From NCBI RefSeq assembly GCF_008041935.1, contig NZ_VKAC01000005.1, positions 62,001 through 126,000 of the forward strand: DNA of 64,000 nucleotides. The letters are read 5' to 3'. The notes below the pieces were generated by a model. The model made no database searches and was not told where the DNA came from. It saw nothing but the letters and a program-made list of their open reading frames with translations. The stretch comes from Quadrisphaera setariae (GTDB lineage: Bacteria > Actinomycetota > Actinomycetes > Actinomycetales > Quadrisphaeraceae). Each line of letters begins with the position of its first letter. Position 1 is the first letter of the stretch. A program made the translations under genes and the position numbers. This document shows, one piece after another, positions 15,384 to 24,045 of the stretch.

Positions 15384-15791
15384 ATGAGCGACGACGACGC
15401 CTACGGCCGGCCGCCCACAGGGCCCGGCCAGCCAGGTCAGGTGCAGCCCTACGCCGGGTACGGCGGTCAGCCGCTGCCCCCGCCGGGCTACGGCCCGGGG
15501 CTGACGATGTTCCCCCAGCAGTACAAGGACACGACCGCGGCGTGGTTGCTGTGGTTCTTCCTCGGGCACCTGGGTGGGCACGACTTCTACCTGCGCCGCA
15601 CCGGTGCCGCTATCGCCAAGATCGTGCTGACGCTCATCGGGTGGGTCACGGTGTGGGTCTTCATCGGCATCGTCCCGCTGGCAGCGGTGCTCGTGTGGTG
15701 GATCGTCGACGCAGCGACCATGAGCGGGCGCCTGCAGCACGTCAACGCCCAGGTCTACGCGCACAACCGGGCCCTCGGCGCCGCGCACTGA
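15384..15791 (+). CDS. TM2-domain membrane protein
   Basis: A 135-residue protein. The N-terminal 45 residues are Pro/Gly/Gln/Tyr-rich and disordered (GQPGQVQPYAGYGGQPLPPP). The TM2 domain follows: KDTTAAWLLWFFLGHLGGHD is the first helix plus the conserved GxHxFY turn (GGHDFYLRRTG), then IAKIVLTLIGWVTVWVFIG and a third hydrophobic stretch containing WWIVDA. TM2 proteins are small integral membrane proteins of unknown function, frequent in actinobacteria. ATG 15384 has GAGGGGGAG just upstream at 15372-15380. The truncated LOG-like reading frame lies directly downstream. Confidence 0.88.
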   Translation: MSDDDAYGRPPTGPGQPGQVQPYAGYGGQPLPPPGYGPGLTMFPQQYKDTTAAWLLWFFLGHLGGHDFYLRRTGAAIAKIVLTLIGWVTVWVFIGIVPLAAVLVWWIVDAATMSGRLQHVNAQVYAHNRALGAAH

Positions 15792-15862
15792 CCAGCGCCC
15801 CGGAGGGCTCGGTCGACGACGACGCAGCCCCGTCGAGCGTCCGCACCGCAGGGAGGTCCGTC

Positions 15863-16117
15863 CTGGAACGTCGAGCAGCTCGTCCGGTCGGTGTCATCGG
15901 CCCAGGTGCCGATGACGCCACCGAGGCGCAGGTCCGTGAGGCGGAGCTGGTGGGGCTGGGTCTGGCGCGCGCCGGTGTGCCGGTGATCTGCGGTGGGCTG
16001 TTCGGGGTGATGGATGGCGTCGCCCGCGGGGTGCGCGCTGGTGGCGGTGACGTCACCGGGGTGGTGCCGGGCACTGACGTGTCGGTCGCCAATCCTGCGC
16101 TAACGCACATCATCGCT
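15863..16117 (+). pseudogene. Truncated LOG/TIGR00725-family gene
   Basis: The frame reads RPVGVIGPGADDATEAQVRE, then GLGLARAGVPVICGGLFGVMDGVARG and VVPGTDVSVANPALTHIIA. This is the N-terminal half of TIGR00725/LOG-like nucleotide-binding proteins. Recognisable similarity stops at about 16117, before the GGxGT loop that should follow. It also has no ATG, GTG or TTG: the only candidate start is CTG 15863, 6 bp after GGGAGG. The break coincides with the end of the WecG gene on the other strand and with the drop in GC, so it marks the left junction of the imported polysaccharide locus. Confidence 0.7.
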
Positions 16118-17000
16118 GGTTTGGAGGGGCACCCCGGCGGACATCCCCGTCGATGTCATACGCCTCCCGGGGCGTAGATTGTGAGGCATTGGCGTGCCCG
16201 CTCCTACTTGCCCGCTCCATTGCCTCCAGACCTCCCGCGCCATCAGTCAGCAGTGCGGCGCGGAGCCGGTTGCGCACCCGGGCCGCTCTAACTGCTTCCA
16301 GGGTGTAACGCCGCCAGAGCCTCTGTGGCTCACGCGCCACCCGAATCAGCCAGTTGAGGCGATACTTATAGGCAAAGGATGGATAGTACGTCGGCTGCGT
16401 GATCTGGTCGAGCCAGCCGCCACAAGTGATGATCAGGCGGACACTAGCGCAGGTGTCCTTGAGGATCAGTGCCCACTCGTCCTGTAGAGGCGCACCTAGG
16501 CCCAGTACGAGGATGTCTAGGTGAGCGTCATCGACCTGTTGGATCACAGCCTTGCGGTCAGCCAGCCCTGAGAAGCCGTCGATGGTCAAGGCGACGTCCG
16601 GACTGTTCGGCCCGGCCTTGATAATCTCGGCGGCCGCCTCCAGCTGCTGGCTGGTGCTGCCAATCAGCCCGATGCGGCAGCCGGGCCCCATCTGATCGAG
16701 AATCTTGGGCAGCATCAGGTCGGCGCTAGTTCGCGCCATATTGGGAGCAATGAGGCGACGGAGAAAACTCCCATCCAAACCAATGTAGTCGAATTTTGAG
16801 AGTTCAGTTCCCGCGTCCATGGTGACTTGCAATGTGTGGTGGTTAAACCACGTCACCGTTCTCGGCGCGTCAGCGCGCCTGAGGTCGACCAAAGTTCTAG
16901 CCGCATTCTCGCTCCACTGCTGTTCCACAGACAAGCCCTTCGTGCGCCGGGGAAGCTGCCGGATCGGGCGACAAGACCCATGTCCACGCAGGCCAAACAA
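16110..17000 (-). CDS. WecG/TagA/CpsF-family glycosyltransferase
   Basis: A 296-residue GT26-family enzyme. It shows VTWFNHHTLQV near residue 50, YIGLDGSFLRRL, CRIGLIGSTSQQLE, then LDILVLGLGAPLQDEW and ITCGGWLDQITQ, ending in LNWLIRVAREPQRLWRRY, the family's membrane-binding C-terminus. These enzymes transfer a sugar to a lipid-linked precursor, for example UDP-ManNAc to undecaprenyl-PP-GlcNAc. The last 40 residues after VRAARVRNRLRAALL look like run-on across the junction into the truncated LOG gene. It starts at ATG 17000; GTG 16928 is an alternative. It faces away from the rest of the locus, and its GC is lower than that of the core genes. Confidence 0.85.
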   Translation of the reverse strand: MFGLRGHGSCRPIRQLPRRTKGLSVEQQWSENAARTLVDLRRADAPRTVTWFNHHTLQVTMDAGTELSKFDYIGLDGSFLRRLIAPNMARTSADLMLPKILDQMGPGCRIGLIGSTSQQLEAAAEIIKAGPNSPDVALTIDGFSGLADRKAVIQQVDDAHLDILVLGLGAPLQDEWALILKDTCASVRLIITCGGWLDQITQPTYYPSFAYKYRLNWLIRVAREPQRLWRRYTLEAVRAARVRNRLRAALLTDGAGGLEAMERASRSGHANASQSTPREAYDIDGDVRRGAPPNQR

Positions 17001-17645
17001 CCGGCCGACCCCTTGGGCGTTGGCCAGTATGCTCCGAGCCTAGGGAACGGTGGGACGCTTTGGGTGGGTTCTGCCAAATCTGGGCGCGACCCATCCATCC
17101 TGGCCGGCGCCCTGGTACGACAGGCTTTCGGCGCGTACCTGGGACCAACGAGCGACTTGGGTCAGCGAGTCGCCCCGGCATGGCGCCCTCGCCCACGGCG
17201 CGGACGAGAGTTCAGCCCGAGGAGGAGGGACACCAGTGAGGCAATCTCCCACCGGGGAGGCGACCCAACAGGCCTCGTCTTGTTCGGTGGTTCCGCGACA
17301 CAAGCAGCGTTAGCCGGGAAAGGTGCCTATGCCGCACTGATGTTCCATCTAAAGCTGCGGTTCTTCTATGAGGGTGCAGCAAATGGAGGCGGCCGAATGT
17401 AGATTCCGCCAGTATGTATCTGCCGCAAGAGGGTACTTTCGCGGAGATGGGGCGATTGCAAAAAGTCCGACACGCTGCCGTTCCGACCTGAAAGACGTAA
17501 AAAGTCCTGCCAGCAGGGAACTAGAAGCGTTTCAGAGCCCGAGGTTGCTGAGTCGCGCTTCCCGACAACCAACCGCTGATGGACCACGCTAAAGTGATAG
17601 ACGCAAGACCACTGACTTTACGAGACCTACAACGATTGGTGGAAA
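17001..17645. other. Intergenic region of the imported polysaccharide locus
   Basis: These 645 bp separate the divergent WecG and pyruvyl-transferase genes. Several short frames are open on both strands, but none has a convincing protein composition or ribosome binding site. The first half is still GC-rich, and the second half (from about 17330) has the lower GC of the locus. The region should hold the promoters of both transcription units; I see no clear -35/-10 pair or repeat. Confidence 0.5.
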
Positions 17646-18842
17646 ATGGCGACTCCCAATGCGACAGGAACGCGCACGTCGCTCCCGCGAGTTCTCACTA
17701 TCGGAGCTTACGACCGATTCAACTACGGAGACCTACTCTTTCCCTTAATCCTTGACGAGCTGCTTGTCAAGAATGGTTACAGTCCGCGTCACTTGTCGAT
17801 GAGGCTTCGCATCGACGGAGTGGCTGGCGCACCTCCTACGTACAAGTCCGCTCCGGTGCTCTCGCATAGGGAGAACAGTCATGTTCCCCTGATCATAGGT
17901 GGCGGCGAAGTTCTGGGCGCCACGTGGACACACACACTTGGGTATCTACTCCCGAATTTTCTCGGGGATCCCCTAGCGCGAGTGTACAATCGGGGCTTTC
18001 GGCGCCCTCTTGATTTCGCTTCAAGACGGGTCCTTGGCGATAAATCCCCCGGGCCCTATGTGCCTAAGAAAGATTGGCTCGAAAAACGACTATGGTCGAC
18101 GAACGCCATTGGCGCTTCATCATTGAAGGTGCTTAACGCAAAAGACCAAATGCGTATCACCGAGACTCTCAGATCAGCAAACTATGTCGGAGTTAGAGAC
18201 CAGTCAAGTGTAGACATCCTTGCCAGTCGCGGCATTGAGGCCCATCTGCACCCCGACAGCGCAGCCGTGATGACCAGCCTCTACTCATCTAGTCTCGAGA
18301 AGTCTGGAAAAAATGCAACCTTCCAGTGCTCAATGCCGTGGTTGCGAGAGCATGGACTCGCTAACGCCACTTACGCCGTTCAGGCAATGGCCGCACGCTT
18401 TGAGAACGTCCTCTTGATTCCGATTGGCTTGGCGGGGGCTCACTCTGATCAATTCGCCCTCCGAAGCATTCTTGAACAAAGTGACGAGCGATTAAAGAGA
18501 CAACTGACACTGGTAAACCCTGCTGATGTACATGAGGTTCGTAGAAGAATCAGCACATCCGAGCTATTCGTTGGAAGCAGTCTCCACGGGCACATCACGT
18601 CGATGGCATACGGAGTTCCAGCTGTCGCGCTTCAGGGGATACCAAAATTGGACCAATACATTGGCACATGGGGAGGAGACCTAACCCCCCTCGAGGGCCA
18701 GTACCCCAGCATTGGCGAGGCTATTGACAAGGCAGTCCAGCAACCCGTGGATGCGTTGCAAAAGCGGGCACAAGAGTTGGATGGTCTCGCGATGGAGGGG
18801 ATAAGAAGGGCAGCTTCCGCCGTAGGGAGGGGGCTCCGCTGA
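17646..18842 (+). CDS. Polysaccharide pyruvyl transferase-family protein
   Basis: A 398-residue protein of the PssM/CsaB-like superfamily. It shows LTIGAYDRFNYGDLLFPLIL at the N-terminus (the family N-x-GD motif), VPLIIGGGEVLGA, YVGVRDQSSVDILASRGIEA and ISTSELFVGSSLHGHITSMA, the conserved GSSLHG...A substrate site. Members add ketal pyruvate to exopolysaccharide sugars from PEP, which gives the polymer an acidic group. ATG 17646 has GGTGGA 4 bp upstream. Its stop shares one base with the ATG of the following GT4 gene (TGATG), so it opens a translationally coupled operon. Codons such as TTA, ATA and AAA are frequent, unlike the rest of the chromosome. Confidence 0.85.
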   Translation: MATPNATGTRTSLPRVLTIGAYDRFNYGDLLFPLILDELLVKNGYSPRHLSMRLRIDGVAGAPPTYKSAPVLSHRENSHVPLIIGGGEVLGATWTHTLGYLLPNFLGDPLARVYNRGFRRPLDFASRRVLGDKSPGPYVPKKDWLEKRLWSTNAIGASSLKVLNAKDQMRITETLRSANYVGVRDQSSVDILASRGIEAHLHPDSAAVMTSLYSSSLEKSGKNATFQCSMPWLREHGLANATYAVQAMAARFENVLLIPIGLAGAHSDQFALRSILEQSDERLKRQLTLVNPADVHEVRRRISTSELFVGSSLHGHITSMAYGVPAVALQGIPKLDQYIGTWGGDLTPLEGQYPSIGEAIDKAVQQPVDALQKRAQELDGLAMEGIRRAASAVGRGLR

Positions 18843-20041
18843 TGTCGCATGCCAACACATCTTCAGCACAGTTGTCAGAAGGTCACACGACCCTGGCAGT
18901 ATTAGCCGCTACTTCAGACGGGGGCCATCCCGAGTACGTCAACAAGTTTTTGCGGGGGGCGCTAGACGCCTCCAGCGGACGACTGCACATCGAATGGCCG
19001 ATACAGCGCAACGCAACCCCGTTCAGTCAACTTCCACGGACAACCTTTCCTAAGCAGATCTCCCATCCCGGGTCTGGACGTCAGGATGGCTGGTTAAAAT
19101 GGGTGACCAGCCGAGTGAATCCTGCCAGACGCCACGACCTCTCCTACATTCGTTACCTTCTGGGCGCCTCTGCTCGTATTGACGTCGTCCTTGTCGAAGA
19201 GCTGCAGCGCTTTACTTTACCGCTAGTTGTATGGGCCGCGAAAGCACGAAAAAGGCGACCGGTGATTACTCACCTGCATAATGTTCGCCGGCATGATTAC
19301 CGAGGTTCAATCGTCGATCGCCTCGACATAATCGCGACTGGCTATGGCCTACGCAGCAGCGACGCTGTTGTAGTGCATGGTGAAGCGTCAGCCAGGCTTG
19401 CAATAAAAACATACAGCTTGCATGAACCGCCAGTCGTGATTCCTCATGGGCTCGAGAGCAGGGTGGCGAGGGCATACCCCACGCCAGCTCAACCAACTGT
19501 TCTTTTCTACGGGGTGAACCGTCGCAACAAAGGCCTCAGGCATCTCATTGATGCCTTAAAGCAGATGGAGGATCCTCCTACACTAGTTGTGGCCGGCCAG
19601 ACCCCGGCGGATATGCGTGAGGAGACGTTAGCGCTACTCGAGACCTATCCAAACGCGCAGTGGCATGATGGGTTTGTATCCCCGGATGCAACCGAGAAGC
19701 TGTTCTCCGAAGCCACCTGTGTAGTCCTTCCCTACGAAGGATTTGAGGCCCAAAGTGGTGTTCTTCACCTCGCAATCGAATATGCCGTTCCTGTCGTAGT
19801 CTCCGATGCGGGGGACATGGGGGAGACCGTTGCCAAACACCGTCTGGGGCGCGTGGTCAGCCTTAAAGAGCCGGGGGAGCTCCGGGCCGGACTCACTCAC
19901 GTTATGGATGCCACGATCAACGCAGAGTTGCGTCAAAACTGTCTGAGCGCGCAGGCAAATCTGGCCTGGGGCAATAGCGGCGGGAAACTCTACGAACTGG
20001 TGGTCGACTCGTTAAAGAGGAAGGTCTGCCAAAGTGCTTAA
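18842..20041 (+). CDS. GT4-family glycosyltransferase
   Basis: A 399-residue retaining glycosyltransferase. The N-terminal Rossmann half includes VVLVEELQRF and VITHLHNVRRHDYRG. The C-terminal half shows the nucleotide-sugar region VLFYGVNRRNKGLRHLIDAL and LPYEGFEAQSGVLHLAIE, a slightly expanded version of the EX7E signature. It should add a sugar to the growing lipid-linked repeat unit at the cytoplasmic membrane face. It starts inside the previous stop codon and its end overlaps the acyltransferase start by 8 bp. The sugar specificity cannot be read from the sequence. Confidence 0.85.
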   Translation: MSHANTSSAQLSEGHTTLAVLAATSDGGHPEYVNKFLRGALDASSGRLHIEWPIQRNATPFSQLPRTTFPKQISHPGSGRQDGWLKWVTSRVNPARRHDLSYIRYLLGASARIDVVLVEELQRFTLPLVVWAAKARKRRPVITHLHNVRRHDYRGSIVDRLDIIATGYGLRSSDAVVVHGEASARLAIKTYSLHEPPVVIPHGLESRVARAYPTPAQPTVLFYGVNRRNKGLRHLIDALKQMEDPPTLVVAGQTPADMREETLALLETYPNAQWHDGFVSPDATEKLFSEATCVVLPYEGFEAQSGVLHLAIEYAVPVVVSDAGDMGETVAKHRLGRVVSLKEPGELRAGLTHVMDATINAELRQNCLSAQANLAWGNSGGKLYELVVDSLKRKVCQSA

Positions 20042-20657
20042 GAAACTTCTTAGAGCCGTTGTCATGAAAACTGGGAAAGGTGCGCAGGTCTGGCGCTATT
20101 GGGCTCACCCCAACGGAACTGAGTGGACGGCGTACGTGAAGAAGTGGGGCGGCCTCCAGCATATCGGGGAACATTGCAGCATAATTCCAGGCACAAAAAT
20201 CTTAGATCCAGCCTATGTCTGGTTGGGTGACAACGTTCATTTCTCGGCATGCGCTCTGATTGGTCATGATGGATCCATCGCAATGTTGAACAGAGCGTTC
20301 AACACGTCGCTGGAAGCAGTCGGTCCGATTATTATCCATGACAACGTCTTCATCGGCTATGGTGCCGTCATCCTGCCTGGCGTAACAATCGGTGCGAACA
20401 GCATCATCGCCGCAGGCGCGGTTGTTTCGAAGGATGTGCTAGAGAACTCCGTTGTAGGTGGGGTCCCCGCCCGAAAAATCCGAGGTACGGATGAGCTAGT
20501 CAAGCAGTATGAGTCAGACTTGGAGTCCCTTCCTTGGTCCGGTCTGATTCGTGAACGCGGAGTGAAGGGGTATGACGAAAGGTTAGAAGCAGAACTCATC
20601 TCGCAAAGAGTCGCTCATTTTTTTGGGAAGGACAAGAGCTCAAGGGAGACCCCGTGA
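20034..20657 (+). CDS. Hexapeptide-repeat acyltransferase (WbbJ/LbH type)
   Basis: A 207-residue left-handed beta-helix acyltransferase. Hexapeptide repeats run from about residue 45 to 150: GEHCSIIPGTKILDPAYVWL, GPIIIHDNVFIGYGAVIL, GVTIGANSIIAAGAVVSKDV and NSVVGGVPARKIRG. The His of the IGHDGS turn (residue about 82) is the likely catalytic base. Such enzymes O-acetylate a sugar of the repeat unit using acetyl-CoA. It overlaps the previous gene by 8 bp, consistent with one operon, and is of normal length for the family. Confidence 0.87.
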   Translation: MLKKLLRAVVMKTGKGAQVWRYWAHPNGTEWTAYVKKWGGLQHIGEHCSIIPGTKILDPAYVWLGDNVHFSACALIGHDGSIAMLNRAFNTSLEAVGPIIIHDNVFIGYGAVILPGVTIGANSIIAAGAVVSKDVLENSVVGGVPARKIRGTDELVKQYESDLESLPWSGLIRERGVKGYDERLEAELISQRVAHFFGKDKSSRETP

Positions 20658-20706
20658 TGGCTTGGCGGGGAGTCACGCTGAGCGAGTGCGGACAGACGGG
20701 TCGGCG

Positions 20707-21984
20707 GTGACGGGGACGCGCCGCGCCGTCTGGCGCTTTACTGACTCGCCGGCGATCTTAGTAGTAGCGCGTGTCAGTGGCCTAGCACTGGGCTTATTGT
20801 CCGCACCCTTGTTGGCCAGAGGTCTGTCGGTTGATGACCGTGGCACTTTCGCTGCAACGGCAGCCTGCCTGGCCGTTATCCCCGTTCTTGTAGGTTTGGG
20901 CCTCCCGACTGCAGTGCGACGCCTTGTTGCGGGAGGAGCTGAGGCGGCAGCTGTTTTGGGTTCCGCGCGTATCTTGATAGCCATCGCGAGTGTCTTTAGT
21001 ATCCTCCTAGGATGGCTTGCGGGGAGAACCTTGCTACCTGGCTTAACGGGCGCCGAGCATTGGGCGCTACTGGGTGCTTCCGCCTTAAGCGTTTTTCAAA
21101 TCTCTTGGGTATGCGAGGCCACGTCGCTTTCCGCCCAACAGAAATTTCGCAAGCTGGCAATCGTGAACCTTCTCCAACAGATCGTATTCGTATCAAGCGT
21201 GGCGACGCTATTTTGCTTCGGGGAGTTGTCGCTACTGAGGGCAATTTTGTCGTTCAGTTTTGCTACGGTGATTACCGCGGCGGCGGCGCCCTCGATCGCA
21301 CGGACTGGCCTTCGCCTGTCGCCCAGATTCGCTAAGCAACTTGCGCGTGACGGGCTTCGCTACACCGGGAGCGAAATTGTTGAGGTCGCGAACAATCGAC
21401 TCGACCAAGTGTTGATGCTGCCCGTGATCGGGGCTATCCAGGCGGGGTACTACGCGGTGGCAGTAACTCTGTCATCTCTACTAGTTGGTGTCGGGCAGAG
21501 CTTTGCTGCCGGATCTTTTAAGCAGTTTATGCAGGACCCCTTTGGCACAGCGGAGATTAGGCGTACGTTGAGCACTGCAACCCTAGTGAGTCTTCTTGGC
21601 GCGGCCATGCTCACCTGCATCGCGCCGTTCGCAATCCCCTTGGTTTTCTCGAGTGCTTATCGAGAGGCAACGCCGGTTAGCCTTGTATCTCTGATTGGAG
21701 CCTTCACTGTGGTGCCCTCCTCCGTAGGCGCAGCGCTCATGCTCGCAAGGGATCGCGCGCGAGCTTTGATGCTTTGTCAGTCAACCGGACTCGCCTGCGG
21801 GATTGGAACACTTTATGTTCTAGGGCCTCCGTTTGGAGCAACGGGAGCCGCCGCGGCTTCGACCCTGGGGTACATAGCCGCTGCCATTGCCATATTCTGG
21901 AGTCTTCGGGTTCCAGTGCGATGTTGGATCCCGTCGCCGGCGACGTTCAGATCGGGAATATCCGTGTTCGTCTACGGAAGGTAG
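20707..21984 (+). CDS. Wzx-like polysaccharide flippase
   Basis: An integral membrane protein of about 425 residues with twelve or more hydrophobic segments, of the MATE/MOP flippase superfamily. LLSAPLLARGLSVDDRGTFA near the N-terminus is the typical first-helix motif, and YTGSEIVEVANNRLDQVLML in the middle is the usual start of the second half. It moves the completed lipid-linked repeat unit across the cytoplasmic membrane. The start is uncertain. GTG 20707 overlaps a short frame ending at 20709, and the frame is open back to 20623; the extra residues are not hydrophobic, so I favour 20707. Confidence 0.85.
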   Translation: MTGTRRAVWRFTDSPAILVVARVSGLALGLLSAPLLARGLSVDDRGTFAATAACLAVIPVLVGLGLPTAVRRLVAGGAEAAAVLGSARILIAIASVFSILLGWLAGRTLLPGLTGAEHWALLGASALSVFQISWVCEATSLSAQQKFRKLAIVNLLQQIVFVSSVATLFCFGELSLLRAILSFSFATVITAAAAPSIARTGLRLSPRFAKQLARDGLRYTGSEIVEVANNRLDQVLMLPVIGAIQAGYYAVAVTLSSLLVGVGQSFAAGSFKQFMQDPFGTAEIRRTLSTATLVSLLGAAMLTCIAPFAIPLVFSSAYREATPVSLVSLIGAFTVVPSSVGAALMLARDRARALMLCQSTGLACGIGTLYVLGPPFGATGAAAASTLGYIAAAIAIFWSLRVPVRCWIPSPATFRSGISVFVYGR

Positions 21985-21993
21985 ATCCTAAAA

Positions 21994-22959
21994 ATGGTGG
22001 GGCAAGCAAGTAGCGGAGTCACTACCGTTTGTATCGTTGTCAATTACTTCTCTTCGACAATGATTGAGCGCTGCCTTGAGGCGATGCTGACAGAACTCCC
22101 GAACCGCATAGTCATCTACGACAATAGTTGTGACGAGTCAGAGTACCAAAATCTTGAAAGACTCAAACTCGGGTATCATAACCTGGAGGTTTTGCGTGGT
22201 GCGAAGAATCTGGGATTCGGGGCGGGCGTTAACGCTGCGATAGGCCACACCGCGCAATACGAACCATGCATCTTCTGGGTGCTTAATCCAGACGCTGTCC
22301 CACAACCTGGTTGCCTGAATGCGTTGCAAGAAGCGGTCGAGGCAAATGAGATGTGCCTTGTGTCATCAGTCGTATCATTTGGAGAAACCCCAACCGCGGA
22401 TCAGAGTATTTGGTTTTATCGTGGCGGCTATGATCTGATCGCTGGAAAGGTATGGCACGACGATTTCCGCGCTCCTCTTAACAAAATGCTCGAAAGTCAA
22501 CCCAAAACCTGGACGACGCCTTTCCTCCCAGGAACTTCGTTCGCTACCAATCTTGAGACGTGGGAGCGTCTTGGAGGTTTTCGGGAAGACCTATTTCTTT
22601 ACTGGGAAGATGTCGAGCTGTGCGAAAGAGCGCAGAAGTCGAGTATCAAGACGCTTGTAGCCCGTGATGCTCTCGTATGGCACGGAGAGGGTGGGACAAC
22701 AAATTTTGGCGAGGATGGCCACAGTAAGACTTACTATTACTGGATGAACAAGAATAGGTATGTGATTTCAGGTACACACAGCGGGCGCAAGTTTGTCGGC
22801 AACCCTGCGGTTGCATGGGAGACTTTCAAATGTATCTCCCGCCCCCTTTTGACTCCGCAGAAAGATCGATTAGGGAAGACCTGGTCGGCCATTCGCGGCA
22901 CCAAAGACGGAATAATGGCACTGCTGTGGCCGCCAAGGCCATCCGAAGTAAGCAAGTAA
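21994..22959 (+). CDS. GT2-family glycosyltransferase (rhamnosyltransferase-like)
   Basis: A 321-residue inverting glycosyltransferase. It shows VCIVVNYFSSTMIERCLEAM, IVIYDNSCDES, LRGAKNLGFGAGVNAAI, FWVLNPDAVPQPGCL (N-P-D in the DXD position), FLPGTSFATNLETWERLGGF and LYWEDVELCERA. The GFGAGVN and LYWEDVEL signatures are typical of the rhamnosyltransferase-like branch. It acts in the cytoplasm on the lipid-linked intermediate. The gene follows the flippase after 9 bp and belongs to the same low-GC operon. Confidence 0.87.
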   Translation: MVGQASSGVTTVCIVVNYFSSTMIERCLEAMLTELPNRIVIYDNSCDESEYQNLERLKLGYHNLEVLRGAKNLGFGAGVNAAIGHTAQYEPCIFWVLNPDAVPQPGCLNALQEAVEANEMCLVSSVVSFGETPTADQSIWFYRGGYDLIAGKVWHDDFRAPLNKMLESQPKTWTTPFLPGTSFATNLETWERLGGFREDLFLYWEDVELCERAQKSSIKTLVARDALVWHGEGGTTNFGEDGHSKTYYYWMNKNRYVISGTHSGRKFVGNPAVAWETFKCISRPLLTPQKDRLGKTWSAIRGTKDGIMALLWPPRPSEVSK

Positions 22960-22980
22960 TTACGGAGGAGATCGCGCGAG

Positions 22981-24045
22981 TTGGGACTGGATCATATGAA
23001 GATACTGCAGATTGTGACTCAACTTGAGCGGGCAGGGGCTCAGACTTTCGCTGCCTGGCTGGAAAAGACCTTATCTGAGCCCGGTGCGGGGGTTTCCGCA
23101 CAAACAAGATTCTTTTACCTTAAGCAAGAGAGCGATCTCTTCTCGGCCGTCAACTGCTATGTTAAAGGGAAGCCATCGAAGCCGGGTCAATTAATAGAAA
23201 TGTTGCGGCTGTTTCGTCGAGATGTGAGCAGCTGCGATATTACCATTTGCCACACTCATTACTCGATAGCCCTTACGTATTTAATCTTAATGACCATACC
23301 TCGCAAGCGTCGGCCCAGTGTAATTTCCGTTCATCATTGGCCGCTTGACAGGTATCCTAATTGGGTGCAAGCGCTTCTAAGGTTCCGTTGGCTGCGTCCA
23401 AGAAGAGTTATCGAGGTGTCCGTCGCCGACGACCTAGTCGAAGGAAGCACGGTGATCTACAACCCGGTCCCTCGCGGCGAGAGCTTGCGTGACAGCGGTG
23501 CTGGGGTACTCGGCCCCAGTTTTGACCTTATTGCTGTCGCTCGCCACAGCCATGAGAAGGGTCTAGATACGCTCATCAATGCACTTGGGCGTCTACCGGA
23601 TCGTCACCTGACGCTCTTCGGATCGGGAGCATTGACTGAGGACCTCGTAAAGCTCGCGCAGAACACTGGCGTCGCTTCTAGGGTGACTTTCGCTGGGTCA
23701 CGACCGCGCCCCGATGTCCTGGGGGCAATGTCGCGATGCCGCACTCTCGTCATGCCTTCAAGATGGGAGGCCATGCCGATGTCTCTCTTGGAGGCGGTTT
23801 CCGTTGACTCCCCCATAGTATTAAGCGATATTGCCGCCCACCAGCGATTTATTGAATTTGGTGCAGGCGTGCCATTCAGAGTTGACGATGACGTCGACCT
23901 CGCCAATGCGATAGAAGCGTGTGGCCGGGCGGTGGTCCAGGCGCAACTGGTTAATGGTCGGAGCAGGCTTCGGGCGGAGCAGTCAGAGTCTGTAATTGGG
24001 CGGTCCTGGCTGTCACTGGTGAAGTCGCAAGGTGGGGTGGCGTGA
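22981..24045 (+). CDS. GT4-family glycosyltransferase
   Basis: A retaining glycosyltransferase of about 354 residues. It shows MKILQIVTQLERAGAQTF at the N-terminus, HTHYSIALTYLIL, SVHHWPLDRYPNW, FDLIAVARHSHEKGLDTLIN and the EX7E motif in SRWEAMPMSLLEAVSV. The ribosome binding site GGAGGAG (22964-22970) is 10 bp before TTG 22981 but 25 bp before ATG 22996. TTG may therefore be the true start, although the protein family normally begins at the MKIL methionine. Its stop overlaps the polymerase start (GTGATG). It is part of the same operon. Confidence 0.85.
   Translation: MGLDHMKILQIVTQLERAGAQTFAAWLEKTLSEPGAGVSAQTRFFYLKQESDLFSAVNCYVKGKPSKPGQLIEMLRLFRRDVSSCDITICHTHYSIALTYLILMTIPRKRRPSVISVHHWPLDRYPNWVQALLRFRWLRPRRVIEVSVADDLVEGSTVIYNPVPRGESLRDSGAGVLGPSFDLIAVARHSHEKGLDTLINALGRLPDRHLTLFGSGALTEDLVKLAQNTGVASRVTFAGSRPRPDVLGAMSRCRTLVMPSRWEAMPMSLLEAVSVDSPIVLSDIAAHQRFIEFGAGVPFRVDDDVDLANAIEACGRAVVQAQLVNGRSRLRAEQSESVIGRSWLSLVKSQGGVA

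Noticed and set aside
17050-17313. Paired open frames on both strands of the 17.0-17.6 kb gap
   Set aside because: Neither has a ribosome binding site or recognisable protein composition; overlapping frames of this size are expected by chance in GC-rich DNA.
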